Notes: generated by a model not told the origin, from the sequence alone. Counted from the first letter of the stretch, positions 35,771 through 45,126 are shown. The stretch is 64,000 nt of DNA from Undibacterium sp. 5I1 (GCF_034314085.1 NZ_JAVIWI010000001.1:3100001-3164000); one strand, 5' to 3'. A program made the numbers and translations.

Positions 35771-36778
35771 ATGCAAAGATCTTCTGCCGCTATCCTCGCA
35801 ACCAGCCTTGCAATAAGCCTTACCGTCAGCTTGTCTGCACTGGCATCCCAATCCGCACTTGCCAGCGACTATTTGGCTTTATTTAAAGCAAAAAAATATG
35901 ATGAAGTGGCGCGTGTCGCCAACGCAAAACTCAGCGTCGAGCCGAATAATGCAGATGCATTAATTGCCAAAGCCAAATTGATTTTAATCGAGGGTAAAGA
36001 AAGTCGTTTAGACGAAGCAGCAAAGCTAGCTGAGCAATGTATTAACGCCAATCCAAGCAATTCGGATTGTCAGGAAAGTCTGGGTGAAGTGTTAGGCACC
36101 AAGGCCATGCGCGGCGGGATTATGTCAGCGATTGGTTACGCTAGCAAAATACGTGATGCCTTCCAAAAAGCAGTCGAACTTAACCCTCAAAACATAGAGG
36201 CACGCAGCTCCTTGATGGAGTACTACATGCAAGCGCCAAGTATCGCTGGTGGCGGCAAAGGCAAAGCTGAAAAACTCATCGCAGAGACAGCCAAAATTAA
36301 CCCGGCAGCCAGTACCTTAATGCAAGCCAAGCTGGATATCGCAGACGAAAAATTCAGCAAAGCAGAAGCGGCGATCTTGTCAGTTAATACGGCCAACTCC
36401 GAAGAACTTAGCGGTATGCAAGCCAACCTGCTACAAAGCCTGGGCAGCAATTATGTGCAGCAGAAAAAATATACGGATGCAAGCCGCGTGTTCCAAGAAT
36501 CACAACAACGCTTCCCGGATAAGCAAGGCGGCTTTTATGGTATGGCTAGAAATCTGCAAGAGCAAGGCAAACACAAAGAAGCCATCACATTTTTTGAGAA
36601 AGCCCTCGCTATTGACGCGCAATCCTATACTTACTATCGCATGGGTCAATGTCTGCAAGCTTTAAGCGACAAAGCCAAAGCGATTGTGACATTTGAAAAA
36701 GCATTGAGCTTTAAACCAGAATTACCTAAAAAAATTAAAGAAGATGTTGAGGCACAGTTGAAACTGTTGAAGGGCTAG
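35771..36778 (+). CDS. secreted tetratricopeptide repeat protein
   Basis: The 335-aa protein has a signal peptide (about residues 1-33, ending ASQSALAS) and then TPR-like helical repeats through the whole mature part, such as FQKAVELNPQNIEARSSLMEYY and ALAIDAQSYTYYRMGQCLQAL. It should be a periplasmic scaffold for protein-protein contacts; no partner is indicated by neighbours. The ATG at 35771 follows a weak ribosome site (aagga). An in-frame TTG upstream at 35726 is not used in my call. A strong terminator follows. Confidence 0.87.
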   Translation: MQRSSAAILATSLAISLTVSLSALASQSALASDYLALFKAKKYDEVARVANAKLSVEPNNADALIAKAKLILIEGKESRLDEAAKLAEQCINANPSNSDCQESLGEVLGTKAMRGGIMSAIGYASKIRDAFQKAVELNPQNIEARSSLMEYYMQAPSIAGGGKGKAEKLIAETAKINPAASTLMQAKLDIADEKFSKAEAAILSVNTANSEELSGMQANLLQSLGSNYVQQKKYTDASRVFQESQQRFPDKQGGFYGMARNLQEQGKHKEAITFFEKALAIDAQSYTYYRMGQCLQALSDKAKAIVTFEKALSFKPELPKKIKEDVEAQLKLLKG

Positions 36779-36814
36779 TATGTTTGAGCCGTAATTTTTC
36801 ACAAACTTAATACT

Positions 36815-36860
36815 AAAAAAATCGTTCGTCGCGCTGTAATGCGTGACGAACGATTTTTTT
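36815..36860 (+). terminator. Rho-independent terminator after the TPR gene
   Basis: AAATCGTTCGTC pairs with GACGAACGATTT around a 14-nt loop, followed by a T run. An A run before the stem makes it usable in both directions. Confidence 0.88.
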
Positions 36861-37671
36861 ATATCTTAGAACTTATAGCGCAGCACATAAAATTTAGGCA
36901 TGCAACAACCGAATAAATCGTGGACCAATATACTTGCTCAACAGCCTTGTCTCTATCCCTTAGTCTGACCATATGACAATCATTACCATATCTTTTTTGC
37001 CATTTCTCTAAGCATCATTTACAGCGAAAAATTTTTGCTAACTTCAAGCCTAAATTGCTTGTAAATCTCCTATCAAAAATCACTCAAAAAAAATCTGCTA
37101 ATTCTTCGAAAATAATCATGTAAACGATTTTTTGCTGAATTTAGCGACTAATAAGCACTTAATAACTGTCATTAACGAGTAATAAATCTGTGCATCTTAG
37201 AAAATTGTTTTTATTTAACAACGGTTTGCATCAACTTTTATTAAAAAAAACCCCAAATCCTTGACTTGATTTCCTCCTCATCGGTTAATGAGCAATCGTT
37301 TGCGCAAGCGATTGCTTTTTCTGATTTGCGAAATTCTTTTTCACGAAAGACAGCACGTAATCTAAAAACAGGCATTTGTTCGTAGAACTTTGGCGTCGAC
37401 GTTGTTGGAGGAGCTTTAGAGTCAGTTATCGGCTCAGCGATAGGGACAAAGCAGTAAGCCATATTGATGTCGTATTAGTGATGTAAAAAAGTAAAAGATG
37501 TAGAACACAAAAATAACAAGAATAGGTCTGCAGCGAAGTATGTTGTCCTTCCCTTCTGACCGTAGCAATCTTGTTGCAGTTTTTTTATTAACTTGCTTCA
37601 GATTTACTTAACTTATTCGGTCCAGAACACATCGGACTTATTGATTAGCCATCTCAAGGGAGAAACAACTC
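36861..37671. other. Long AT-rich intergenic region
   Basis: About 800 bp lie between the TPR terminator and the PHP-protein gene. The only candidate gene is a weak minus-strand frame at 37241-37462. The sequence is strongly AT-rich from 36990 to 37250. A ribosome site (aagggaga) for the next gene lies at its end. I see no other structured element. Confidence 0.4.
37241..37462 (-). CDS. doubtful small protein
   Basis: A 73-aa frame lies alone in the long intergenic gap. Its sequence (for example MPVFRLRAVFREKEFRKSEK) is charged and not obviously random, but no family is recognised and no ribosome site precedes the ATG. It ends in a G/T run that could itself be a terminator. It may be a chance frame. 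Confidence 0.2.
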   Translation of the reverse strand: MAYCFVPIAEPITDSKAPPTTSTPKFYEQMPVFRLRAVFREKEFRKSEKAIACANDCSLTDEEEIKSRIWGFF

Positions 37672-40521
37672 GTGCATAACTCTACTAATAATTTCCATCA
37701 CCGTATCAACTTAAAATCACTCGCTTATCAACTCAGTCTGATCTTCGCTTTAGGTGTGGCGGCAAGCGATAGCGCCTTTGCCTCGTACGCCGATCATCAT
37801 GAATTTGACGCTACCTTACATGTACCTTTTCGTGCAGATGCCAGTTTGCGTACTGGCAATGAATCACGCTATTTCACAATGGAATTTGAATTTCCGCTGC
37901 TACAACAAGAGCAATCCGTTACCTGGCGTCTGGAACTATTAAACCCGGCCGGTAAAGTTGTTGATCGTTGGTACGGTGTAGAAAAACTCCTGAAAAAAAC
38001 TATCACTACTAAAGTATTGTGGACGGGTCGCCGCTATGGTGCCAGCAGCTTACCTGACGGCTTATACCAAGTACGTTTGACTGCAACATCTAATGATACG
38101 ACAAGTATTGCATCGTTGGCTTCTGGTAATAGCGCACAAGATAAATTGGTAGAGAGCGTCTTAGCGAAGTCCAAAACCGAAATCGTTACCCAGAACTGGC
38201 CTATGCAGGTAGGGACGCTAGTAATGCCATCAATGCCAAATTTTAAGGCATTACCTACCAAGGTAAAAGCTAACGGCACCGTGACCACAAATGCTAAAGC
38301 GCTTAGTACAATGGGCTCTGGCGGTACAGTTAGTTCTTTGGCTGTTACGGCACCAAGCAGTTTGCCGTACACCGTCTATTTCGGTAACTTGCATAGTCAG
38401 ACAAATCATAGCGATGGTGGTGGCGCTCTGAGCTCTTGTACCGGCGCACAAAATCCGCAATCTGCTGCGCTTGGTCCGACCGATGCTTACCAATATGCGT
38501 TGAACCGTGGTCTGGATTTTTTGATGACCTCGGAACACAATCATATGTACGACGGGTCTGACAGCACCAATGCTTCTGCTGTACCAGCGACTGCAAAAAA
38601 TCTATATCAATCTGGACTAACGGCGGCGACCAGCTTCAATTCTGCACATTCAAACTTCTTGGCTATTTATGGTATGGAATGGGGCGTCATTAGCAATGGC
38701 GGCCATATGAATATTTTCAATTCCAACGAATTACTGGAATGGGAATATAACAGCAGCAATCAGTTGATTGGCGACACCTACACAGCAAAAAGTGACTATG
38801 CCGCGCTGTATACTTTGATGCGTCAACGCGGCTGGATCGGCCAATTTAATCATCCAGCAGCTACAGGCCAGTTCAACGCCGGTGGCGTTGATTTGGGCTA
38901 TACCGCTGATGGCGATCAGGCGATGGTAATGTGCGAAGTGCTGAACACTTCTGCGTTCTCAACCAATACCACCGAGACCGAAACTAGCCGTAGCAATTAC
39001 GAAGCGGCCTGTAATAAAGCGTTGGAAGCTGGTTATCACGTTGCCTTCAGCACAGATCAAGATAACCACTGTGCTAACTGGGGTGCTTCTTACACCAACC
39101 GCACTGGCGTGTTGCTACCAACCGGAACGACCTTAAACACAGCCAACTTCCTGGCTGCATTAAAGGCGCGCCGTGTGTTTGCGACGATGGATAAAAATTC
39201 CCAATTGGTCTTGACTGCCAATGGCCATTTGATGGGCGAGCGCTTTACCAATACCGGTGCGTTAACTCTGGTCACTAACTTTGCCAGCAGCACGGGACGT
39301 ACTGCTGCAACGGTAGCAATTTACGAGGGTGTGCCTGGACGTAACGGCACGGTCACACAATTGTCCAGCACTGCCACAACGACCATCACACCAGCAGTCG
39401 GCGAGCATTTTTACTATGCAAAAATCACTCAGGATGACGGCAATATTTTGTGGTCTGCACCGATGTGGGTAACGCAGTCCACAGGCTCCGGTGGCTCCAG
39501 CGATACAACGCCGCCAACAGTTAGTGCGACTGAAAGTGGCACCAGCGGCAATATCACTTTATCCGCCAGCGCCAGCGACAATGTCGGCGTCAGCAAAGTT
39601 GAGTTTTATGTCGATAGCGTTCTGAAAGGCACTGCCACCAGTTCGCCATATAGCCTGACGTTAAACTCCACGACACTGAGCAATGCTTCCCATTCATTGG
39701 TCGCCAAAGCCTACGATGCGGCGAACAATGTCGGCACTTCCAGCGCAGTCAATTTTACGGTCAGCAATGCGACTAGCGACACCACTCCGCCGACTGTCAG
39801 CGCGACCGAGAGCGGTACTAGCGGCACCATCACTTTGTCGGCAACGGCAAGCGATAACGTTGGGGTCACTAAAGTTGAGTTTTATGTCGATAACACTCTC
39901 AAAGGCAGCGCCACGACCACACCTTACTCACTGACGCTGAACTCCACTACGCTCAGCAATGCAAGCCATAGCTTAACGGCCAAAGCTTACGATGCCGCCA
40001 ATAATGTTGGCACATCCTCAGCAGTCAATTTCACCGTTAATAACGCGGCGGCATCGACTCAGTTGATTGTGAACGGTGGATTTGAAAGCGGCGCAAGCTC
40101 ATGGACAGCAACTAGCGGCGTAGTCAGTTCTGATAGTAGCCAGGCAGCACATGGCGGAACCTATAAAGCGTGGATGGATGGTTATGGTGCCACGCATACG
40201 GATTCCATTTATCAGCAAGTCACGATTCCCGCTACCAGCACAACGGCAACGCTGAGCTTCTGGCTGAAAGTCATCTCTGACGAAACGACCACCACCAATG
40301 CCTATGACACTCTGCAAGTGCAAATACGTAATAGCAGTGGCACGGTACTCGCAACACTGGCGACTTACTCCAACTTAAATAAAGGCAGTACTTACGTTAA
40401 CAAAACCTTTGATTTGAGTTCGTATAAAGGTCAGACTATCCGCGTCTACTTCTTAGGCGTAGAAGGCAGCACAGTGGCAACTTCGTTCCTGATTGATGAT
40501 GTCAGCCTAATTGCGCAATAA
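37672..40521 (+). CDS. secreted PHP-domain metalloesterase-like protein with two Ig-like domains and a C-terminal jelly-roll
   Basis: A 949-aa exported protein begins at GTG with a good ribosome site (aagggaga). The signal peptide ends near residue 38 (SDSAFAS). Residues about 235-510 form a PHP-type phosphoesterase domain of the CehA/McbA kind: YFGNLHSQTNHSDGG, MTSEHNHMYDG, FNHPAATG and STDQDNH supply His/Asp metal ligands. Two tandem Ig-like domains (about 612-705 and 702-795) are over 85% alike by eye, each starting DTTPPTVSATESGTSG. The last 150 residues (IVNGGFESGASSWTA...) resemble a carbohydrate-binding or MAM-like jelly roll. The substrate, possibly a phosphodiester, carbamate or sugar ester outside the cell, is unknown. 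Confidence 0.82.
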   Translation: MHNSTNNFHHRINLKSLAYQLSLIFALGVAASDSAFASYADHHEFDATLHVPFRADASLRTGNESRYFTMEFEFPLLQQEQSVTWRLELLNPAGKVVDRWYGVEKLLKKTITTKVLWTGRRYGASSLPDGLYQVRLTATSNDTTSIASLASGNSAQDKLVESVLAKSKTEIVTQNWPMQVGTLVMPSMPNFKALPTKVKANGTVTTNAKALSTMGSGGTVSSLAVTAPSSLPYTVYFGNLHSQTNHSDGGGALSSCTGAQNPQSAALGPTDAYQYALNRGLDFLMTSEHNHMYDGSDSTNASAVPATAKNLYQSGLTAATSFNSAHSNFLAIYGMEWGVISNGGHMNIFNSNELLEWEYNSSNQLIGDTYTAKSDYAALYTLMRQRGWIGQFNHPAATGQFNAGGVDLGYTADGDQAMVMCEVLNTSAFSTNTTETETSRSNYEAACNKALEAGYHVAFSTDQDNHCANWGASYTNRTGVLLPTGTTLNTANFLAALKARRVFATMDKNSQLVLTANGHLMGERFTNTGALTLVTNFASSTGRTAATVAIYEGVPGRNGTVTQLSSTATTTITPAVGEHFYYAKITQDDGNILWSAPMWVTQSTGSGGSSDTTPPTVSATESGTSGNITLSASASDNVGVSKVEFYVDSVLKGTATSSPYSLTLNSTTLSNASHSLVAKAYDAANNVGTSSAVNFTVSNATSDTTPPTVSATESGTSGTITLSATASDNVGVTKVEFYVDNTLKGSATTTPYSLTLNSTTLSNASHSLTAKAYDAANNVGTSSAVNFTVNNAAASTQLIVNGGFESGASSWTATSGVVSSDSSQAAHGGTYKAWMDGYGATHTDSIYQQVTIPATSTTATLSFWLKVISDETTTTNAYDTLQVQIRNSSGTVLATLATYSNLNKGSTYVNKTFDLSSYKGQTIRVYFLGVEGSTVATSFLIDDVSLIAQ
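39506..40045 (+). repeat. Tandem 270-bp coding duplication (Ig-like domains)
   Basis: Two consecutive segments of about 270 bp (39506-39775 and 39776-40045) encode nearly identical Ig-like domains. The DNA is less alike than the protein, with many synonymous differences, so the duplication is not very recent. Confidence 0.8.
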
Positions 40522-40561
40522 AAAAATCGGTTGAAGCTGGCAGTCTCCAGTTTCAACCGAT
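40521..40561 (-). terminator. Terminator for the PhyH-like gene
   Basis: On the minus strand ATCGGTTGAA pairs with TTCAACCGAT, with an inner CTGG/CCAG stem, and is followed by a run of seven T. It lies beyond the opposing terminator. Confidence 0.7.
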
Positions 40562-40600
40562 CTATCAATTCAGCAGAATACAATCTAATTCAAAACAATC

Positions 40601-40634
40601 GCGCCAGTTTGGAATTTCCAAGCTGGCGTTTTTT
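40601..40634 (+). terminator. Terminator for the PHP-protein gene
   Basis: CGCCAG and CTGGCG enclose a TTGGAA/TTCCAA inner stem, followed by TTTTTT on the plus strand, about 80 bp after the stop codon. Confidence 0.8.
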
Positions 40635-41472
40635 ATTGAAAACCTCTCACTGGTAAATTGGCACCGCGTTGTATCCAGTTCTTAGGAGAGTACACAGTGC
40701 GGCCATCGGTAACATGCAGCGTATAAGCATGGCGAGATACCGCAGAGCGGTTCGGTGCGCTGTAATGCGGCAACAAACCATGGAAGCAAACCAGGCTACC
40801 CGCTTTGACTTCTAAAGGCACCGCTGTACTATCATCCGGCCAAGGCATCGCGTCTAATTTCTCTACGCTGACGTGATCGCCCTCACGGATAAAACGTTCA
40901 CGCAAGGGAGTTCTGTGTCCACCCGGTTCTGCCCACAAACAACCGTTTTCTAAAGACGCATCCTCCAGCGCAAACCAGAACGTAGTCACACTGATTGGCG
41001 TCGTATCAAAGTAAGTAGCATCTTGATGCCAGCGTACTTCGCCACCAATGCCTGGCTGTTTAAAGATATACATGGATTGCCAAATTTGCGGCTCCACCAG
41101 ACCTAAATCCTGCGCCACTTGCGCCAACTTGGCATCACGTGAAAAAGCAATAAAAACCGGATCGATATCATGCAAGGCGTGGCCGATTTTGTTGATCGAT
41201 AAAGATTTATCCTGCTTCAGTTCGCCGTCCGGATCAAATGCCTCTTCCTCAAAAAAGCAGCGCACCTTATCGGCCGAACCTAAAAAATAGTCGTCTGTCG
41301 ATTTCTCTTGCTCTTGGGTAGTAAAGATGGACTTGCTCTCAGCAGTGTCAAACTGCTCCACAATCAAACCCGCGCGTTCGCGCAGCGCAGCGATCTCGGC
41401 AGCAGATTTAAAGTCCGGCACGATCAAATAACCATCCTGAATAAATTGCTCTTTTTGGGCGACGCTCAACAT
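40633..41472 (-). CDS. phytanoyl-CoA dioxygenase family protein
   Basis: This 279-aa Fe(II)/2-oxoglutarate oxygenase of the PhyH family has the HxD metal motif in VRWHQDATYFDTTPIS (near residue 158), the distal His in FHGLLPHYSAPNRS and a following Arg/Ser pair for 2-oxoglutarate. The opening MLSVAQKEQFIQDGYLIVPD is typical. It is closer in form to eukaryote-like PhyH enzymes than the second copy at 53.3 kb, which is shorter and diverged. Substrate unknown. It ends inside a terminator pair shared with the convergent PHP gene and is probably monocistronic. Confidence 0.88.
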   Translation of the reverse strand: MLSVAQKEQFIQDGYLIVPDFKSAAEIAALRERAGLIVEQFDTAESKSIFTTQEQEKSTDDYFLGSADKVRCFFEEEAFDPDGELKQDKSLSINKIGHALHDIDPVFIAFSRDAKLAQVAQDLGLVEPQIWQSMYIFKQPGIGGEVRWHQDATYFDTTPISVTTFWFALEDASLENGCLWAEPGGHRTPLRERFIREGDHVSVEKLDAMPWPDDSTAVPLEVKAGSLVCFHGLLPHYSAPNRSAVSRHAYTLHVTDGRTVYSPKNWIQRGANLPVRGFQ

Positions 41473-41726
41473 GATACTTTTCCCTCTATGTGTGGCAAAC
41501 GATGAATTCTCTGCAAGTCAAATCAGATGTTACTAGCTGTATGATACAAAATTATACGCTTGGCAGAATGTTAGCTATTTAAAGAACCGGATCTCACCAA
41601 GGTTGGAACAAGCGCTCTAGTTTTATCAGTTATCGTGGCTAATTCCTTAAAACCAGGCAATTTTGTGTAAAATTGTGCCGCTTTGTCGTGCATCAGCTTC
41701 GACACTATTATAAGAAAGATATCGAG

Positions 41727-42863
41727 ATGAATGAAGTCCCAATGAATAAAGTCGTCATCAGCGGCACTGGTCTGTTTACTCCATCCCAATCTATCAGTAA
41801 TGAAGAATTAATCGCTAGTTTCAATGCCTATGTTAATCAATTTAATGCACAAAATGCGACGGCAATTGCCAGCGGTGAAGTAACTGCATTAGAAGAATCC
41901 AGCGTCGGCTTTATCGAAAAAGCCTCCGGCATTAAAGCACGCTTTGTCATGGAAAAAGAAGGCGTGCTCGACATCAATCGTATGACGCCGCGCATACCAG
42001 AACGCAGTGACGAAGCTCCTTCCATCATGTGCGAAATGGCCGTGATTGCAGCAACACAAGCGTTAGAACGCGCAGGTCGTACTGCCGCCGATGTCGATGC
42101 GGTCATTGTCGCTTGCAGTAATTTGCAACGCGCCTACCCTGCTATTGCAGTAGAAGTGCAAAGCGCATTGGGCATTGATGGTTACGGTTTTGATATGAAT
42201 GTTGCCTGCTCATCTGCCACTTTTGGTATTCAGGCTGCGGTCAGTGCCATACAAAGCGGCCAGGCGCGTGCTGTGCTGGTCGTTAATCCAGAAATCACCA
42301 GCGGCCACTTAAACTGGCGCGATCGTGACAGTCATTTTATTTTTGGTGACGCATGTACTGCGATTTTGGTAGAGCGCGCAGATCTGGCAACGTCCGCTGA
42401 TCAGTTTGAAATCATTGGTCTTAAATTAAAAACCCAGTTCTCCAATAATATCCGTAACAACTTCGGCTTCTTAAACCGTGCGGACGAATCCGGTATTGGC
42501 AAACCCGATAAGCTTTTCCGTCAGCAAGGTCGTAAAGTATTTAAAGAAGTTTGTCCGATGGCAGCCGCAACGATTACAGCGACGGTACAAAAAGCGGGGA
42601 TACAAATCCCTGAAGTACAACGCTTCTGGTTACACCAGGCTAATCTAAATATGAATCTGCTGATCGCCCGCATGATACTTGGACGCGACGCAACGGCGGA
42701 AGAATCGCCAACAATTTTGGATACCTATGCGAATACTTCATCGGCAGGCTCCATCATCGCTTTTCACAAGTATCAGGACGATTTGGTCAGTGGCGCAGTC
42801 GGTGTGATTTGCTCGTTTGGTGCAGGTTATTCGATCGGTTGCGTCGTCGTTAAAAAGCTCTGA
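41727..42863 (+). CDS. beta-ketoacyl-ACP synthase III-like enzyme
   Basis: This thiolase-fold condensing enzyme has 378 aa. The catalytic triad is Cys161 (MNVACSSATF), His302 (WLHQANLNMN) and Asn335 (YANTSSAGS), the KAS III set. It is longer than housekeeping FabH (about 320 aa), and a FabH would normally sit in the fab/plsX cluster. This is therefore a second KAS III-type enzyme, perhaps feeding acyl chains into fatty acid synthesis or a special lipid. The start at 41727 (MNEVPMNKVV) is preceded by gaaaga; an ATG at 41742 is an alternative. It is followed by a bidirectional terminator. Confidence 0.87.
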   Translation: MNEVPMNKVVISGTGLFTPSQSISNEELIASFNAYVNQFNAQNATAIASGEVTALEESSVGFIEKASGIKARFVMEKEGVLDINRMTPRIPERSDEAPSIMCEMAVIAATQALERAGRTAADVDAVIVACSNLQRAYPAIAVEVQSALGIDGYGFDMNVACSSATFGIQAAVSAIQSGQARAVLVVNPEITSGHLNWRDRDSHFIFGDACTAILVERADLATSADQFEIIGLKLKTQFSNNIRNNFGFLNRADESGIGKPDKLFRQQGRKVFKEVCPMAAATITATVQKAGIQIPEVQRFWLHQANLNMNLLIARMILGRDATAEESPTILDTYANTSSAGSIIAFHKYQDDLVSGAVGVICSFGAGYSIGCVVVKKL

Positions 42864-42882
42864 TCGTAAGCATCCTTAAAAC

Positions 42883-42913
42883 AAAAAAGCTGCGTTTAGG
42901 TCGCAGCTTTTTT
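42883..42913. terminator. Bidirectional terminator between KAS III-like and TlpA genes
   Basis: AAAAAAGCTGCG (42883-42894) pairs perfectly with CGCAGCTTTTTT (42902-42913) around a 7-nt loop. It has T runs on both strands and lies between convergent genes. Confidence 0.92.
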
Positions 42914-42934
42914 TTTAATGGCGTCAATTTTTTT

Positions 42935-43456
42935 TTAAACTGCCAAGGCTTTTTCTAACAAGGCATGCAGCTCTGTAAAGGACGGTTCTCCGACATAACG
43001 CTTAAGAATATTACCTTGCTTGTCGATGATATAGGTCGTTGGCGTTAATTTAACTTCACCAAATGCTTTTGCTAAGGCGCCGTCAATATCTAAAGCTACG
43101 TTAAAAGGTAACTGCCGTGTCTCCGTGTAATTGAGCACATAGTTAGGAGGATCGTAGCTCATTGCAACTGCTACAAATTCCAAGCCTTGCACGTGATACT
43201 TATTGTAAGTTTCTATCATACGCGGCATCTCAGCGACACAAGTAGTGCAGGAAGTCGCCCAAAAATTGACCATGACGACTTTGCCGCGCAAACTCTGCGC
43301 ACTAATTTTTTCACCTTTCAGATTTACAAAAGTGACGTCCGGCACAATCGCCTTATTTGACAGTGATTGATAAAACAAGACGCACAGCGTAATTAAAGCT
43401 ACGCCAGCAATAACGGAAAAAATTCTGAACTTGATCGGGGAAGAAGGCGCCAACAT
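42935..43456 (-). CDS. TlpA-family thioredoxin-like protein
   Basis: This membrane-anchored periplasmic thiol-disulfide oxidoreductase has 173 aa. The N-terminal anchor (about residues 10-30) is followed by an AhpC-TSA/thioredoxin fold with the active site WATSCTTCVAEMP. The cis-proline loop LTPTTYIID lies downstream. Relatives act in cytochrome c maturation or disulfide reduction. The start at 43456 (MLAPSSPIKF) is my choice because the upstream frame to 43492 encodes Cys/Trp-rich residues that do not belong to the family. The gene is divergent from the solute-binding protein gene. Confidence 0.87.
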   Translation of the reverse strand: MLAPSSPIKFRIFSVIAGVALITLCVLFYQSLSNKAIVPDVTFVNLKGEKISAQSLRGKVVMVNFWATSCTTCVAEMPRMIETYNKYHVQGLEFVAVAMSYDPPNYVLNYTETRQLPFNVALDIDGALAKAFGEVKLTPTTYIIDKQGNILKRYVGEPSFTELHALLEKALAV

Positions 43457-43542
43457 AAGAAACCACCAGAGATGTACACAACAGAGTCGCATTATACGAC
43501 CGATGCCGTATTATGGTGGCTGACTATCTCTTGCAAATTAAT

Positions 43543-44322
43543 ATGCTGACTGAAATAACATTGCAACAACGTAGACGAAAACTAATCAGTAGTTTGTTCA
43601 CATTACTGATACCCAGCTTTGCCTGGTCAGAAAAGAGTAGCGTCGTCTTGCTGCTGGCGGAAGCAAGCCCTGATCAAAATCCACAAATTCCCGTCAATGA
43701 TACTTTTCGCAAAACGATGGATTACGTCGAAAAAGAACTCGATGTTAACTTTGAAATACGGCACTATCCATGGAACCGCTTACTCAAAAATCTCAATCAA
43801 GGCGAGGGCTTAGCCTTTGGATTATCCAAGACCAAAGAGCGCCTGCGGACATTACACTTCTCTAACCCTGTATATACAAGCTATGTATGGATGATCACCT
43901 TAAGCAACAGCGTTTTTCCATACCAATCTATACAAGATTTAAAAGGTAAAAAAATTGGAATAATCCGTGGCTCTAGTTATGGAGATGAATTTGATGCACA
44001 AAAAAACAGTGCGTTCACTGTAGATGAAGACACCTACTCAATTACGTCACGATTACAAAAATTAATTAACAAGCGGACCGATGTTATTTTGGTAGGACAT
44101 CGTAGCGATAACCCGACCAAAATCGAAAGCATCATCAACAACTTAATCCCAAAACTGTCACTAGAATCCGCCTTGCCAGCGGGTGTGAAGTTTGCCGTAT
44201 TGCGCAAGCCACTGAGTACCGATCACATCCATTTCGCCATTTTAGCGAGCCAGGATAATGGGATCATCAACCGCATTAATACAGTGATCCATAAAGCAAA
44301 AAAAACTAGCGCACTGGAATAA
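43543..44322 (+). CDS. periplasmic solute-binding protein (SBP_bac_3-like)
   Basis: The 259-aa product has an N-terminal signal sequence (LISSLFTLLIPSFAWS) and then two lobes of the extracellular solute-binding family 3 type (VDEDTYSITSRLQKLINKRTDV and the phrase LKGKKIGIIRGSSYGDEF). No permease or ATPase gene lies beside it, so it may be an orphan binding protein or feed a sensor. The upstream ATG at 43513 is also in frame; I prefer 43543 (MLTEITLQQ). The 3' end carries the terminator used by the opposing DUF3185 gene. Confidence 0.82.
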   Translation: MLTEITLQQRRRKLISSLFTLLIPSFAWSEKSSVVLLLAEASPDQNPQIPVNDTFRKTMDYVEKELDVNFEIRHYPWNRLLKNLNQGEGLAFGLSKTKERLRTLHFSNPVYTSYVWMITLSNSVFPYQSIQDLKGKKIGIIRGSSYGDEFDAQKNSAFTVDEDTYSITSRLQKLINKRTDVILVGHRSDNPTKIESIINNLIPKLSLESALPAGVKFAVLRKPLSTDHIHFAILASQDNGIINRINTVIHKAKKTSALE

Positions 44323-44335
44323 TCTGTACGCTAGT
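44298..44335 (-). terminator. Terminator for the DUF3185 gene
   Basis: On the minus strand ACTAGCG pairs with CGCTAGT over a 17-nt loop, followed by eight T. It overlaps the 3' end of the opposing solute-binding protein gene. Confidence 0.65.
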
Positions 44336-44368
44336 CTTCTAAGACTCTTTTAATAGCGCAGCAAGCGA

Positions 44369-44587
44369 CTACTTCTTGGCACCAAAAACCAAAAGTAAAC
44401 CACCAACAACAATCGCACCAATGCCAGCCCAGACTGGTACATTGACGGTTTCTTTTTCTTTTACAGATAATTCAATTGGCCCTACTTTTAACGCTGTGCT
44501 GTCTTTGGTATAGCTAAAGCCGCCATAAATTAAACCCAGCACGCCAGCCAGGATTAAAGCGATAGCGACGAATTTGATTGCATTCAT
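44369..44587 (-). CDS. DUF3185 family small membrane protein
   Basis: A 72-aa protein has two hydrophobic segments (about residues 5-25 and 51-68) joined by a short hydrophilic loop (KVGPIELSVKEKETVNVP). The ILAGVLGLIYGGFSYTKDS and VPVWAGIGAIVVGGLLLVFG phrases match the DUF3185 family of unknown function. The start is preceded by a good ribosome site (aaggaaagc). It is monocistronic and has its own terminator. Confidence 0.85.
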   Translation of the reverse strand: MNAIKFVAIALILAGVLGLIYGGFSYTKDSTALKVGPIELSVKEKETVNVPVWAGIGAIVVGGLLLVFGAKK

Positions 44588-44676
44588 TTTTTGCTTTCCT
44601 TGATCAGTGAAATCTCAGTTATACCTCAGTTCCACCTCAGTTAAAAATTAACGCCAGAAGGGATTTTCTGGCGGCA

Positions 44677-45126
44677 TTACAAATCTAATGGCGCAGAAAT
44701 CGTCTTGCCCGACACATGGGTAGTCAGCACAATCGCGGTCGAGGTCGAGCCAAATGCGTTCAGCGCATTGATGATGCGTTGCAGATGTTCGACATCGGTT
44801 GCCAGTACCCGCATCACAGCCCCGTCCTCACCCGTTACGGTATAGCAATCAATAATCTCCGGGCAGTCGGCAACGTATTGTGCATAGGGGCGACCTTGCT
44901 GAGTCGATAAACGTATCATCGCCGTGATCTGGTAGCCAAGTGCTTTGGGATTGATATCAGCGCGGTAACCACGGATTACCTGGGCGCTTTCCAGCCGTTT
45001 GATGCGTTCGGACACAGCCGGTTGGCTCAGATGGATTTGACGACCAATTTCTGCGTGCGTCATGCGGGCATCTTGCTGCAAGAGCTGTAGAATTTTTTGG
45101 TCAAAGTTATCGATTTTTTGGGTCAC
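44677..45126 (-). CDS. Lrp/AsnC-family transcriptional regulator
   Basis: This 149-aa feast/famine regulator has an N-terminal helix-turn-helix (residues about 5-65, HLSQPAVSERIKRLE recognition region) and a C-terminal RAM/ACT-like effector domain (about 70-145, with CYTVTGEDGAVMRVLATD). It is divergent from lysA and is a natural candidate to control it, perhaps in response to an amino acid, though this is inference. The start is a GTG (MTQKIDNFDQ) that lies in the last unit of a three-unit 14-bp tandem repeat and lacks a ribosome site. Confidence 0.9.
   Translation of the reverse strand: MTQKIDNFDQKILQLLQQDARMTHAEIGRQIHLSQPAVSERIKRLESAQVIRGYRADINPKALGYQITAMIRLSTQQGRPYAQYVADCPEIIDCYTVTGEDGAVMRVLATDVEHLQRIINALNAFGSTSTAIVLTTHVSGKTISAPLDL

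Noticed and set aside
39506..40045. Two long direct repeats that could be a recombination duplication or mobile element
   Set aside because: They encode consecutive Ig-like domains in frame within one protein and differ at many synonymous positions.
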